64,000 nt of DNA from Bacteroidaceae bacterium (GCA_024401275.1 JAKSLJ010000002.1:62001-126000); one strand, 5' to 3'. Shown: positions 25,289 to 34,656, numbered from the stretch's first letter. A program made the numbers and translations. Notes: generated from the sequence alone by a model not told the origin.

Positions 25289-26737
25289 CTATTTGTTTTG
25301 TGATAAATACAGTTCTGAGAGATAGAATTTGTCATCTTCAATAACTGTAAATCTCTTTAAGATGTCAAACTTCAAGGTGTTGCAAATACTTAATCTGTTG
25401 GTCTTAGGGAATATTTCAAGTACCTTCGGCATGATTTCATCAAGAGACATAGGCTTGCCATTCTCAGATAGAATCTTGATGAGAAGCTCTTTTATGTTTC
25501 CAAAGAAAAGGTTGTCCCATTCGGTAAGAGCATAAATGGAAGTCATTCCAAGACTGCGGATTTCGGGTTTTCTTATCATCCATGAGCGTAGTCTTTTCGG
25601 ATATTTGTACTTATGTTTCGGGTGTCTTTTCTTGAATTCAACAAAAATGTCGTAGATTGACATTGGCTTACCGTTGTTCTTGAGGATATCAATAATGACT
25701 TCTCCAGGATTGATGCAATTTGCCGAGAATATCACCTTGTGGTCTTCCGTTGTCTTGAGATTGTATCTGGTTTCAACGACAAAGGCAAAAAGTCCTAGTG
25801 TTTCTTCCTTTATGTCTTCTTCAATGCCAGGGAACAGGTCTTCTATCGGCAAGTAATAGTCCTTACTTTGCTTCATTACGACAATTCGTTCCATTTCTCT
25901 CAGAGCATATCCAAAGGAAATTCGCTTGATGAAACTTTCCTTTGCTAGAACCATTATCGGATAATGAGAACCAATAACATTTACCTTTAAGTCAGAGAAG
26001 AACTGACAGAGTGCGGCAAATTGTTTGTAGCTTTTGCTAAGATGTTCCCGTGAAATGATTCGGGTAATTTCTCTATTTTTTAATGTAAGGTAGTTGTTTG
26101 CGTTAAGATGTCTGTAATAGTCGAGAGTAACTTGGTTAAATTCAAGGTCTAAAGCGGCAAGCGTTTGGTGCTTTGTTACAATCTGTCGGCAACGCTCTGT
26201 AGTAAGACTATACTTTTTTGCCAATTCTTGCTGGCTGTAATATTTGCCGTCTGAAATGCCGAAATAGTCAGAAAATATCTTGAATTCTTTCTCTTCTGTA
26301 GTCTTCAGTCTTTTGCGAAGGATATAAAACGCAGGGACATACTTGTATTTTTCATAGAAACTGACGACAAATCGTATGTCCTCATCATCTAGGAAATCAT
26401 AATCCATTTTGAATAAAACAGGTAAAACCTCGTCTAATGGAATGTCCTTCAATTGCATGTATTCTGGCTTGAAAAACGTTTCGTTAAACTCTTGGATATC
26501 AGCCAGCGTTTTTTGCAATTTCGCACCAGGACAAAGCACAAAATAGTCTTTCAGTTCCTTGCCGAAAAGAATTACAAGAGATTTGTATGAAACATGATAA
26601 TTCTTCAGCAGATTACATGCTCTTGTACTAAGATGCTTTTGGGCAAGAAACTCTAATTTCTTGTTGACGAGTTCTGTTTTTTTTGACAAATAATCAAACG
26701 GCTTCTGTTGCAAATTGTCTTTTGCTGCGTTCTTCAT
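25289..26737 (-). CDS. Putative RNA-polymerase-associated DNA-binding protein (RpoA-CTD-like, sigma-4-like, HARE-like domains)
   Basis: 482 residues, no signal peptide. Residues 30-85 resemble the C-terminal domain of RNA polymerase alpha: LSTRACNLLKNYHV aligns with LTVRSANCLKAEAI of E. coli, keeping the DNA-contacting Arg, Asn and Lys at the same spacing (R39, N42, K45). Residues 168-190 (YSQQELAKKYSLTTERCRQI) look like the helix-turn-helix of sigma region 4. Two C-terminal segments (about 345-406 and 413-478, each with ILKNNGKPMS- or ILSENGKPMS-like starts) resemble HARE/RpoE-delta winged helices. I infer a transcription factor that contacts DNA or RNA polymerase. I do not know a named family with this whole layout. 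Neighbours are a GHL10 lipoprotein (12 bp downstream) and a Skp-like lipoprotein upstream. Confidence 0.65.
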   Translation of the reverse strand: MKNAAKDNLQQKPFDYLSKKTELVNKKLEFLAQKHLSTRACNLLKNYHVSYKSLVILFGKELKDYFVLCPGAKLQKTLADIQEFNETFFKPEYMQLKDIPLDEVLPVLFKMDYDFLDDEDIRFVVSFYEKYKYVPAFYILRKRLKTTEEKEFKIFSDYFGISDGKYYSQQELAKKYSLTTERCRQIVTKHQTLAALDLEFNQVTLDYYRHLNANNYLTLKNREITRIISREHLSKSYKQFAALCQFFSDLKVNVIGSHYPIMVLAKESFIKRISFGYALREMERIVVMKQSKDYYLPIEDLFPGIEEDIKEETLGLFAFVVETRYNLKTTEDHKVIFSANCINPGEVIIDILKNNGKPMSIYDIFVEFKKRHPKHKYKYPKRLRSWMIRKPEIRSLGMTSIYALTEWDNLFFGNIKELLIKILSENGKPMSLDEIMPKVLEIFPKTNRLSICNTLKFDILKRFTVIEDDKFYLSELYLSQNK

Positions 26738-26823
26738 ACATCAAAAAATAGATATATTAAAAAAGAAAACTACCTGCAGGACTTTTCATCCTACATGGTA
26801 GTTCTCCCATATAAATCATTTAA

Positions 26824-27399
26824 TTACTTTGCAGGCTTGTATTCCTTGTTAAGTCCCTTGATTACTTCATCAGTGATGTTGTAAGCCTGTCCAGCATAAA
26901 GAATGTTGTCACCAGACTTAGAGAAGATAAATGCGTAACCCTTCTGCTTGTTGTAGCGCTCGATGAAGTGGTGGATAGTGTCTGTAAGAGCTTCATTGAA
27001 CTTCTGCTCTTCCTCTGCAAACTCTGCAGACAAGCGTTGCTGAAGAGCCTGAAGGTCCTGACCCTGCTTCTGAAGACCTGCCTGAACATTCTGTGCCTGC
27101 TGCTGAGTGTACTTGTTTGACTGCACATCCTGCTGGAACTTAGCAGCTGCGTTCTCAAGTGACTGCTGCTTGTTAGCGAGAGTTGTCTGGATGTTCTTGC
27201 CTTTCTTCTCAAGTTCAGCCTTTGCATTAACGCACATTGTATACTGAGTCATGATAGAGTCGATCTCTACATAAGCAATTTTCTGACTTGCATTTCCTGC
27301 AGCTTCAGGAGCTGCTGTAGCATCAACTTTCTTTGCTTCGTTATTGCAAGAAGCAAGTGTAAGAGCAGCAAATGCTGCCATAATAAAGAACTTCTTCAT
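26824..27399 (-). CDS. OmpH/Skp-like lipoprotein
   Basis: 191 residues with a lipoprotein signal (AALTLASCNNE, Cys at 18). After an Ala-rich linker comes an OmpH (Skp) domain: KIAYVEIDSIMTQYTMCVNA, a long coiled coil rich in Gln and Lys (about 60-145), then KQKGYAFIFSKSGDNILYAGQAYNITDEVIKGLN. Skp chaperones outer-membrane proteins in the periplasm; here the protein would be tethered by its lipid. It is followed on the left by the putative polymerase-associated gene, and 20 bp separate it from the small membrane protein upstream. Confidence 0.88.
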   Translation of the reverse strand: MKKFFIMAAFAALTLASCNNEAKKVDATAAPEAAGNASQKIAYVEIDSIMTQYTMCVNAKAELEKKGKNIQTTLANKQQSLENAAAKFQQDVQSNKYTQQQAQNVQAGLQKQGQDLQALQQRLSAEFAEEEQKFNEALTDTIHHFIERYNKQKGYAFIFSKSGDNILYAGQAYNITDEVIKGLNKEYKPAK

Positions 27400-27419
27400 A
27401 TTTTATAATTATTTGTTTT

Positions 27420-27632
27420 CTACAATTTGTCAACTCGCAACTTCTTTTCTGCAGCAGCTCGTGCCTCCTTATCTTGCTTCATGACGCAATGGATTCCTTT
27501 CTTTTTCAAAGCAGGATTATCGCTTACATGCTGCGAAGAAAAAGTTCCCTTCGGCTTAAGCAGGATCTTTACTGAAAGCAAGAGTATTGATACTGCAACT
27601 ATGGCGAGAGCGAGAAGTATCGGTTTTAACAT
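27420..27632 (-). CDS. Small conserved membrane protein
   Basis: 70 residues from the ATG at 27632: one N-terminal membrane span (about 4-22), then SSQHVSDNPALKKKGIHCVMKQDKEARA. Proteins of this kind (HVxDNxALKKKGI near a single span) are common in Bacteroidetes and of unknown function. The frame is open for 34 more codons upstream, but those run through the promoter box at 27683-27691 and have no family-like sequence, so the internal ATG is chosen. Confidence 0.75.
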   Translation of the reverse strand: MLKPILLALAIVAVSILLLSVKILLKPKGTFSSQHVSDNPALKKKGIHCVMKQDKEARAAAEKKLRVDKL

Positions 27633-27682
27633 TCTGAATGTATTATTTTGTTTTTTTGCAATAAAAAATGCATATTTCGCGT

Positions 27683-27715
27683 GCAAAGTTATAAAAACTC
27701 GCGCAATAAAACAAA
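27683..27715 (-). promoter_or_regulatory. Promoter of the small membrane protein-ompH unit
   Basis: The minus strand has TTTG (27715-27712), 20 bp, then TAACTTTGC (27691-27683), about 50 bp before the start. Confidence 0.8.
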
Positions 27716-27784
27716 CTTTTGTGATAAAAAACACTGTTTTTGAATATTTTTGCCCTTTTATGGTTATTTACAAATATTATAAAT

Positions 27785-27793
27785 TAACTTTGC
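27785..27793 (+). promoter_or_regulatory. -7 box of fhs
   Basis: TAACTTTGC lies 26 bp before the fhs ATG. The -33 half is weak (TGG about 21 bp upstream). Confidence 0.6.
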
Positions 27794-27818
27794 ACAGTAA
27801 AAACAGCCTAAAATAACT

Positions 27819-29486
27819 ATGAAAAGCGATATTGAAATTGCAAGAGAATGTAAACTTAAACCTATCAAAAAAATTGCACAGAGCATCGGCATAGCCGAAA
27901 GTGACATTGAACCTTACGGGCAATTCATTGCAAAAGTACCCGAAAAACTTATCGACGAAGAGAAAGTCAGTAAAAGTAATCTTATACTTGTTACTGCTAT
28001 TACCCCTTGTAAAGCTGGAAACGGAAAGACGACTGTCAGCATAGGTCTTGCTCTCGGTATGAACAAGATCGGCAAGAAAACTGTTGTCGCCCTTCGTGAA
28101 CCTTCTCTCGGACCTTGTTTCGGAATGAAGGGTGGAGCTGCTGGTGGCGGCTATGCGCAGGTGTTGCCTATGGAGAAAATCAACCTTCATTTCACAGGCG
28201 ATTTCCATGCCATAACATCTGCCCACAACATGATAGCAGCCTTGCTGGACAATTATATATATCAGCACAAGGAGGAAGGCTTTGCTTTGCGTGAAAAACT
28301 CTGGAAACGCGTGCTTGATGTCAACGACCGCTGCCTCAGAAACATCGTAACCGGCATTGGTGCAAAGACGAATGGCGGAGTCATGGAGAGCGGTTTTGAC
28401 ATTACTCCTGCAAGTGAGATCATGGCAATACTTTGCCTTTCTACTAGCTTGGACGATTTGCGTCGCCGTATAGACAACATTCTTCTCGGTATAACTATTG
28501 AAGGCAAGCCTTTCTATGTAAAAGACATGGGAGTTAGCGGAAGCATCACAGTTCTTCTTCTTGATGCAATACGACCAAATCTCGTGCAGACAACGGAAAA
28601 TACCCCTGCTTTTGTTCATGGTGGTCCTTTTGCAAACATCGCCCATGGATGTAATTCCATTCTTGCCACAAAAATGGCCATGACATACGGTGATTATGTT
28701 ATCACCGAAGCTGGCTTTGGTGCAGACCTTGGTGCAGAGAAGTTCTTCAACATCAAGTGTCGTAAGGCAGGCTTACAGCCTAAGCTCACAATTATCGTTG
28801 CTGCCACACAAGCCTTGAAGATGCATGGTGATGTTGCTCTTGACGACATAAAGAAACCTAATAAGGAAGGTCTTATTCGCGGCTTGGCTAATCTTCAGAA
28901 GCATATTGACAACATGAAGTCTTTTGGCCAGTCCGTACTGGTTGCCTTCAATCGTTTTGCTACAGATACGGATGAGGAAATCCAAATCGTGCGTGATTAC
29001 TGTGAAGAACAAGGCGTAGGCTTTGCTGTGAACAATGCATTCATTGAAGGCGGAAGCGGAGCAGTTGAACTTGCCAATAAGGTTGTTGAAATGATCGAGC
29101 ATAATCCTTCTGCTCTTATTTCTCACACTTATGCTAACACCGATGATGTCGTAACGAAAATAGAAAGTGTTTGTAAGGAAATATACGGTGCAAAATCAGT
29201 CTCTTTCGGCAAGTCTGCAATACAGCAAATGACTCGAATAAAGGAGCTTGGTCTTTCCCACTTCCCAGTCTGCATTGCAAAGACTCAGTACTCTTTCTCT
29301 GCCGATCAAACTCGCTACGGTGTCCCTACAGGATTCAATATCCATATTCGCGACTTGGTCATCAATGCAGGAGCGGAGATGATTGTTGCCATTGCTGGCG
29401 ACATCATGCGTATGCCTGGTCTTCCTAAATCGCCTCAAGCCGAACGCATTGACTACATCAATGGTAACATTGAAGGACTGAGCTAA
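27819..29486 (+). CDS. fhs: Formate-tetrahydrofolate ligase
   Basis: Uses ATP to join formate to THF, giving 10-formyl-THF for purine and formyl-Met synthesis. The 555-residue length and blocks are standard: a P-loop variant [14 protein letters not shown] (about 65-78), [50 protein letters not shown] and [11 protein letters not shown]. The P-loop carries AGNGKTT where most relatives have AGEGKTT. It stands alone, divergent from the leftward cluster, with purN elsewhere in the window as a likely consumer of its product. Confidence 0.97.
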   Translation: MKSDIEIARECKLKPIKKIAQSIGIAESDIEPYGQFIAKVPEKLIDEEKVSKSNLILVTAITPCKAGNGKTTVSIGLALGMNKIGKKTVVALREPSLGPCFGMKGGAAGGGYAQVLPMEKINLHFTGDFHAITSAHNMIAALLDNYIYQHKEEGFALREKLWKRVLDVNDRCLRNIVTGIGAKTNGGVMESGFDITPASEIMAILCLSTSLDDLRRRIDNILLGITIEGKPFYVKDMGVSGSITVLLLDAIRPNLVQTTENTPAFVHGGPFANIAHGCNSILATKMAMTYGDYVITEAGFGADLGAEKFFNIKCRKAGLQPKLTIIVAATQALKMHGDVALDDIKKPNKEGLIRGLANLQKHIDNMKSFGQSVLVAFNRFATDTDEEIQIVRDYCEEQGVGFAVNNAFIEGGSGAVELANKVVEMIEHNPSALISHTYANTDDVVTKIESVCKEIYGAKSVSFGKSAIQQMTRIKELGLSHFPVCIAKTQYSFSADQTRYGVPTGFNIHIRDLVINAGAEMIVAIAGDIMRMPGLPKSPQAERIDYINGNIEGLS

Positions 29487-29628
29487 AGAGTCCGTTGCGA
29501 AAAGAAGCAAGATGTCCCAAATCATCCCAAATCAGTTAAAAACATGTTAAAAAATGTGTCATATTAACTGCTTTTTTGCAAAAATGGTGTAAAATTTAGT
29601 TCATTTTGATATTTTTTCGCGGATTCTC

Positions 29629-29659
29629 TTGCAGAATGTCAAGAATAGTATTAATTTTG
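29629..29659 (+). promoter_or_regulatory. Promoter of the glycogen cluster
   Basis: TTG (29629-29631), 20 bp, then TAATTTTG (29652-29659), about 60 bp before the first gene. Confidence 0.75.
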
Positions 29660-29718
29660 TAGTGCAAAAATCACCAAATAAATCACCAAATACTGGAAAA
29701 ACAATCTAAACAAATTTC

Positions 29719-31665
29719 ATGAGTTATATTAAATTTGAGAAGGCTCTGATGACCAATCTGGAAGAATCGTTGCAGCGAGAACTGCTGCGTACGAATCGTT
29801 CTGGAGCTTACTCTTGTTCGACAATCGTTGATTGTAACACACGAAAGTATCATGGTCTCCTTGTTGTGCCAGTTCCTGAATTGGACGACGAAAACCATGT
29901 CTTGCTTTCTTCGCTCGACTGTACTGTTGTGCAGCATGGCGTAGAGTTCAATCTCGGATTGCACAAGTATCAGGGCAACAACTATGCCCCTAAGGGACAT
30001 AAGTACATTCGCGAATTCTCTTGCGATTTAATGCCGACGACTATCTATCGCGTTGGTGGTGTTATTCTTAAGAAGGAAGTTATCTTCCAGACTTTCGAAG
30101 ACCGTATTCTTCTTCGTTATACTCTGGAGGATGCTCATTCTCCTACGAAGCTTCGCCTTCGTCCGTTCCTCGCTTTCCGTAGCGTACGCCAGTTTACTCA
30201 CGAGAACAATGTTGCTTCTCGCGAGTATAAGCACGTGCCTAACGGTATCAAGACTTGCATGTATGCTGGTTATCCAGAGCTCTTCATGCAGCTTTCAAAG
30301 AAGAATGAGTTCGTGTTCCAGCCTGACTGGTATCGTGGCATTGAGTATCCTAAGGAGCAGGAGCGTGGCTACGCTTCTAACGAGGATCTCTACGTACCAG
30401 GATATTTCGAGGTAAACATGAAGAAGGGCGACAGCATTGTCTTTGCAGCTTCTACTTCCGAGTACAAGAGCTCACAGCTCAGCAAGCTTTTCGATGACGA
30501 ATGCAAGCATCGTGTTCCTCGCGACAACTTCTATGACTGCCTCGTTGGTGCAGCCCACCAGTTCTCTAACTACGATGGCGAAGAGAGCTACATCCTTGCC
30601 GGTTATCCTTGGTTCAAGGCTCGTGCGCGCGATACATTTATTTCTCTTCCAGGTCTCACGCTTTCAATTGATGAGGTTGAAAAGTTCGAGCGCTTCATGA
30701 AGACTGGCGAGAAAGCCATTCGCGAGTTCATGGAAGGCAAGCCTCTCTCTGTGAAGATCTATGAGATTGAGCAGCCTGATGTAATGCTTTGGGCTATCTG
30801 GGCTCTCCAGCAGTACAACAAGGTTGTTGGCGACGCAAAGACATTCGAGAAGTACGGAAAACTCATTACCGACATTGCTCATTACATCCACGACAATAAG
30901 CATCCATTCCTTCGCTACGACGACAACGGTCTTGTTTGGGTTGATGGCAAGGAGCGTGCTATGACATGGATGAACTCTACTGCAAATGGTCGTCCTGTTG
31001 TTCCTCGTACAGGCTATTGCGTAGAGATCAATGCTCTCTGGTATAATGCCCTGAAGTATTGCGCAAAGCTTGCCGTTTTCAACAACGATGCCAAGAATGC
31101 TCAGATGGTTGAGGAGCTTGCTTCTCTTACCAAGCAGTCGTTCATTTCTACATTCGTAAACGACTACGGCTATCTCTTCGACTATGTTGATGGCAACTAT
31201 GTTGACTGGAGCGTTCGTCCTAACATGATCTTCGCAACAGCTCTCGACTACTCTCCACTTTCTCAGGAACAGAAGAAGAGCGTTGTTGACTACTGTACAC
31301 GCGAGCTCCTCACTCCTCGTGGTCTTCGTTCGCTCTCTCCAAAGAGTGGCGGCTACAACCCAATGTATGTAGGTCCTCAGCATCAGCGTGATTACGCTTA
31401 CCATCAGGGTACAGCTTGGCCTTGGCTCGGTTGCTTCTATCTTGAAGCCGTACTTCGTCTCTACAAGAAGTCACGCCTCAGCTTCATCCAGCGCCAGATG
31501 GCTGGCTACGAAGATGACATGACGCTCAACTGTGTTACTACAATTCCTGAGCTCTCTGACGGTAACCCACCATTCCGCGCTCGTGGTGCTGTTTCATTCG
31601 CTATGAACGTGGCAGAGATTCTTCGTACTATGAGTATCATCGGAAAATACACATATAATAAATAA
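29719..31665 (+). CDS. Glycogen debranching enzyme (amylo-alpha-1,6-glucosidase, GH133-like)
   Basis: Removes alpha-1,6 branch stubs from glycogen in the cytoplasm. The 648-residue protein has an N-terminal beta-rich domain (RTNRSGAYSCSTIVDCNTRKYHGLLV) and a C-terminal (alpha/alpha)6 barrel with AGYPWFKARARDTFISLPGL, RPGTGYCVEINALWYNAL-like sequence, SVRPNMIFATAL and HQGTAWPWLGCFYLEAV. It is 15 bp upstream of the glycosyltransferase and leads the three-gene glycogen cluster. Its codon use is strongly biased (many CTC, ATC, AAC and CGT), as in well-expressed genes. Confidence 0.93.
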   Translation: MSYIKFEKALMTNLEESLQRELLRTNRSGAYSCSTIVDCNTRKYHGLLVVPVPELDDENHVLLSSLDCTVVQHGVEFNLGLHKYQGNNYAPKGHKYIREFSCDLMPTTIYRVGGVILKKEVIFQTFEDRILLRYTLEDAHSPTKLRLRPFLAFRSVRQFTHENNVASREYKHVPNGIKTCMYAGYPELFMQLSKKNEFVFQPDWYRGIEYPKEQERGYASNEDLYVPGYFEVNMKKGDSIVFAASTSEYKSSQLSKLFDDECKHRVPRDNFYDCLVGAAHQFSNYDGEESYILAGYPWFKARARDTFISLPGLTLSIDEVEKFERFMKTGEKAIREFMEGKPLSVKIYEIEQPDVMLWAIWALQQYNKVVGDAKTFEKYGKLITDIAHYIHDNKHPFLRYDDNGLVWVDGKERAMTWMNSTANGRPVVPRTGYCVEINALWYNALKYCAKLAVFNNDAKNAQMVEELASLTKQSFISTFVNDYGYLFDYVDGNYVDWSVRPNMIFATALDYSPLSQEQKKSVVDYCTRELLTPRGLRSLSPKSGGYNPMYVGPQHQRDYAYHQGTAWPWLGCFYLEAVLRLYKKSRLSFIQRQMAGYEDDMTLNCVTTIPELSDGNPPFRARGAVSFAMNVAEILRTMSIIGKYTYNK

Positions 31666-31680
31666 AGAAAGGACGCACAA

Positions 31681-32949
31681 ATGAAAGTATTAATGTTCGG
31701 TTGGGAGTACCCACCTCACGTATTTGGCGGACTTGCTACTGCTAACTATGGTATCACTCAAGGCCTCAAGGCGCAGAGTGATCTTGAAATAACCCTCTGT
31801 CTGCCACATCCTTTCGGCGACGAGGAGAAGAATGCTGCAAAGATTATCGACCTCGGTAATGTGCCTATCGCATGGCGCGACCCTGCTTGGGATACCGTTG
31901 TGGAGCGAATTGGCACAAAGATGGATCCGCAAATCTATTTCCAGATGCGCGACCATATCTATGCCGACTTCAACTACATGCCTGTAAACGACATGGGTTG
32001 TCTCTATTTCTCTCCTGGTTACACAGGTAATCTGCCAGAGGAAATCAACAACTATTCCATCGTTGCCGGCGTAGTTGCCCGCGCAGAGGAGTTCGACATC
32101 ATCCACGCTCACGACTGGCTCACATATCCTGCCGGCATCCATGCTAAGCAGGTCAGCGGAAAGCCACTCTGTATCCATGTTCATGCAACAGACTTCGACC
32201 GCTCTCGTGGTAACGTAAACCCAACGGTTTACTCTATCGAGAAGAACGGTATGGACAATGCCGACTGCATCATGTGCGTGTCAGAGCTTACACGCCAGAC
32301 AGTCATCAACCATTACCATCAGGATCCAGCGAAGTGCTTTGCCGTACACAATGCCGTTTATCCTCTCAACGAAGAGTATCAGGCTATTCCTCGTCCTGAC
32401 CATACAGGTAAGGAGAAGGTTGTTACCTTCCTTGGTCGTCTGACTATGCAGAAGGGTCCTGAGTATTTCGTGGAAGCTGCAAAGATGGTGCTCGACCGTA
32501 CTCACAACGTACGCTTCTGCATGGCAGGTTCTGGCGATATGATGGAAGCTATGATTCAGATGGTTGCCGATCGCGGTATTGCTGATCGTTTCCACTTCCC
32601 TGGCTTTATGCGCGGAAAGCAGGTTTACGAGTGTCTGAAGGATTCTGACGTTTACGTAATGCCTTCTGTTTCAGAGCCTTTCGGTATCTCTCCACTTGAG
32701 GCTATGCAGTGTGGAACACCTACCATCATCTCTTATCAGTCTGGTTGCGGCGAAATCCTCACCAACTGTATCAAGACAGACTATTGGGACATCCACGCCA
32801 TGGCAGATGCCATCTACTCTATCTGCGCCAACGACTCTCTCTTCGAGTACCTCTCTGTCGAGGGCAAGAAGGAAGTTGACCAGATCACATGGGAGAAGGT
32901 TGGTCTCTGGATTCGCGAACTCTACGATAGAACTTTAGGTTTGAAATAG
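31681..32949 (+). CDS. Glycogen synthase-like glycosyltransferase (GT-B fold)
   Basis: 422 residues beginning MKVLMFGWEYPPHVFGGLATANYGITQGL, the glucose-binding N-terminal loop seen in glycogen/starch synthase-like GT4/GT5 enzymes. Further blocks are IIHAHDWLTYPAGI, VSELTRQTVINHY, VTFLGRLTMQKGPEYFVEAA and the donor-site EPFGISPLEAMQCGTP. Set between a debranching enzyme and a GH57 protein, it most likely elongates glycogen with an NDP-glucose. The stop codon runs straight into palindromic element F. Confidence 0.9.
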   Translation: MKVLMFGWEYPPHVFGGLATANYGITQGLKAQSDLEITLCLPHPFGDEEKNAAKIIDLGNVPIAWRDPAWDTVVERIGTKMDPQIYFQMRDHIYADFNYMPVNDMGCLYFSPGYTGNLPEEINNYSIVAGVVARAEEFDIIHAHDWLTYPAGIHAKQVSGKPLCIHVHATDFDRSRGNVNPTVYSIEKNGMDNADCIMCVSELTRQTVINHYHQDPAKCFAVHNAVYPLNEEYQAIPRPDHTGKEKVVTFLGRLTMQKGPEYFVEAAKMVLDRTHNVRFCMAGSGDMMEAMIQMVADRGIADRFHFPGFMRGKQVYECLKDSDVYVMPSVSEPFGISPLEAMQCGTPTIISYQSGCGEILTNCIKTDYWDIHAMADAIYSICANDSLFEYLSVEGKKEVDQITWEKVGLWIRELYDRTLGLK

Positions 32950-32998
32950 GCCTCTCACCCCTTACCCCCTCCCCATATAATGGGAGGGGGAGGAATTA
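32949..32998 (+). repeat. Gene-boundary palindromic element, copy F
   Basis: Begins at the glycosyltransferase stop (TAG then GCCTCTCACCCC) and forms CCCCCTCCCC-atataat-GGGAGGGGGAGG. It is the mirror partner of copy G, which abuts the next gene. Confidence 0.75.
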
Positions 32999-33068
32999 CC
33001 CTTCAAGGACAGAGGCAATAATAACTATAATTAGAATTTAAGTGATATAACTTCCCCCACAAAATCAT

Positions 33069-33116
33069 ATCACTCCCCCTCCCATTATACGGGGAGGGGG
33101 CTGGGGGGAGAGGCTT
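33069..33116 (-). repeat. Gene-boundary palindromic element, copy G
   Basis: On the minus strand AAGCCTCTCCCCCCAG precedes CCCCTCCCC-gtataat-GGGAGGGGGAG. Its AAGCC end lies 5 bp from the start codon of the GH57-like gene. F and G together form a very large inverted repeat in the 172-bp spacer. Confidence 0.75.
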
Positions 33117-33121
33117 GTATT

Positions 33122-34588
33122 ATGAAAACAATACAATTATATTTTGAGATTCACCAGATAACACATCTCAAGCGCTACCGTTTCTTCGACATCGGTACCG
33201 ACCATTACTACTACGACGACTATGAGAACGAGCGTAGCATCGCTGAGATTGCAGAGCGTTCTTACATGCCTGCTCTCACTACATTCCAGGAAATGATCAA
33301 GGAGAACGGCAAGTTCTTCAAGCTCGCATTCTCTATCTCAGGCGTTGGTATGGAGCAGCTCGAAATGCACGCTCCTCAGGTTATCGCAAAGCTTCAGGAA
33401 CTCAACGACACTGGTTGCGTGGAATTCCTCGCTGAGCCATACTCTCACGGCCTTTCTTCACTCGCTGATCCAGAGTGTTTCGCTGAGGACGTAAAGAAGC
33501 AGGCAGAGAAGATGAAGGAATACTTCGGCAAGTATCCTACTGTACTTCGCAACTCTTCACTCATCTACTCTGACGACATCGCTATGCAGGCTCAGGCTAT
33601 GGGCTTCAAGGGCATGCTCACAGAGGGTGCTAAGCACGTACTCGGTTGGAAGTCTCCACACTATGTATATAGCTCAGCCGTTGCTCCAGACCTCAAGCTC
33701 CTTCTCCGTGATGTAGAGCTTTCTGACGACATCTCTCTCCGCTTCAACAACCCAGAATGGTCTGGCTATCCACTCTTTGCCGACACATACATCCAGCGCA
33801 TAGCAGATACTCCAAAGGAAGAGCAGATCATCAACATCTTCATGGAGCTTTCTGCTCTCGGCATGGCTCAGCCACTCTCTTCAAACATCCTCGACTTCTT
33901 CCGCGCTCTTCCACTCTGCGCAAAGGAGAAGGGCATCGAGTTTGCTACTCCAACAGAAGTGTTCAGCAAGGTAAATGCTGTTGACCATATCTCAGTTCCT
34001 GACACACTCTCATGGGTTGACGAGGAGCGCGACTGCTCTTGCTGGCTTGGCAACAACATGCAGCGCGAGGCGTTCAACAAGCTCTATTCTATTGCTGACC
34101 GCGTACGCATCATGCAGGACCCAGCCATCACTCAGGACTGGTACTATCTCCAGGCTTCAAACAACTTCCGCTTCATGACAACCAAGGCTTCCAACGTAGG
34201 TCTTGACCGCGGCATCTACATCACTCCGTTCGATGCTTTCACAAACTACATGAACATCCTCGGCGACTTCATGCACAGAGTGAAGAGCAAGTTCCAGTCA
34301 CTCGACGACGACGAGCTCAACGATCTTCTCACTACTATCCGCAACCAGGGTGAGGAAATCACAATGAAGGATCAGGAGATTGAGCGCCTCAAGGCAATGA
34401 TCAACAAGATTGCTCCAGACGCACTTGCTGAGAAGAAGCCAGCTGCAAAGAAGGCACCTGCAAAGAAGGCACCTGCAAAGAAAGCCCCAGCGAAAAAGGC
34501 TCCTGCAAAGAAGGTCGAGGCAAAGAAGGTCGAGGCAAAGAAGATTCTCGCTAAGAAGTCAGAAGTAAAGGCAGAAGAAAAGAAGTAA
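33122..34588 (+). CDS. GH57 alpha-amylase-like protein, probably catalytically inactive, with Lys/Ala/Pro-rich tail
   Basis: 488 residues of the GH57 fold: FEIHQITHLKRYRFFDIG at the N-terminus, CVEFLAEPYSHGL (99-111), GFKGMLTEGAKHVLGWKSP (161-179). Active GH57 amylases of this group have FRNTELIY with a nucleophile Glu and FMDYETFGEH with the acid/base Asp. Here these read LRNSSLIY (Ser at 146) and FMELSALGMAQ (240-250), so both catalytic residues appear replaced; HQP is HQI. From about residue 438 to the end the chain is APAKK/VEAKK repeats, highly basic. It is third in the glycogen cluster. I infer a glycogen-binding or regulatory role, not hydrolysis. Confidence 0.85.
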   Translation: MKTIQLYFEIHQITHLKRYRFFDIGTDHYYYDDYENERSIAEIAERSYMPALTTFQEMIKENGKFFKLAFSISGVGMEQLEMHAPQVIAKLQELNDTGCVEFLAEPYSHGLSSLADPECFAEDVKKQAEKMKEYFGKYPTVLRNSSLIYSDDIAMQAQAMGFKGMLTEGAKHVLGWKSPHYVYSSAVAPDLKLLLRDVELSDDISLRFNNPEWSGYPLFADTYIQRIADTPKEEQIINIFMELSALGMAQPLSSNILDFFRALPLCAKEKGIEFATPTEVFSKVNAVDHISVPDTLSWVDEERDCSCWLGNNMQREAFNKLYSIADRVRIMQDPAITQDWYYLQASNNFRFMTTKASNVGLDRGIYITPFDAFTNYMNILGDFMHRVKSKFQSLDDDELNDLLTTIRNQGEEITMKDQEIERLKAMINKIAPDALAEKKPAAKKAPAKKAPAKKAPAKKAPAKKVEAKKVEAKKILAKKSEVKAEEKK

Positions 34589-34613
34589 TATTACACTTCA
34601 TACAATAAATCGA

Positions 34614-34656
34614 GTAGGAGGTAAACGCTAATAATAGGTGTTTATCTCCTACTTTT
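34614..34656 (+). terminator. Terminator of the glycogen cluster
   Basis: GTAGGAGGTAAAC and GTTTATCTCCTAC pair with one mismatch around an AT-rich loop and are followed by TTTTGCGTTT. The rest of the spacer to 34778 shows nothing notable. Confidence 0.8.

Noticed and set aside
27633-27734. N-terminal extension of the small membrane protein upstream of ompH
   Set aside because: The extension contains the promoter -7 box, so it would not be on the transcript; the 70-residue form matches the family pattern.
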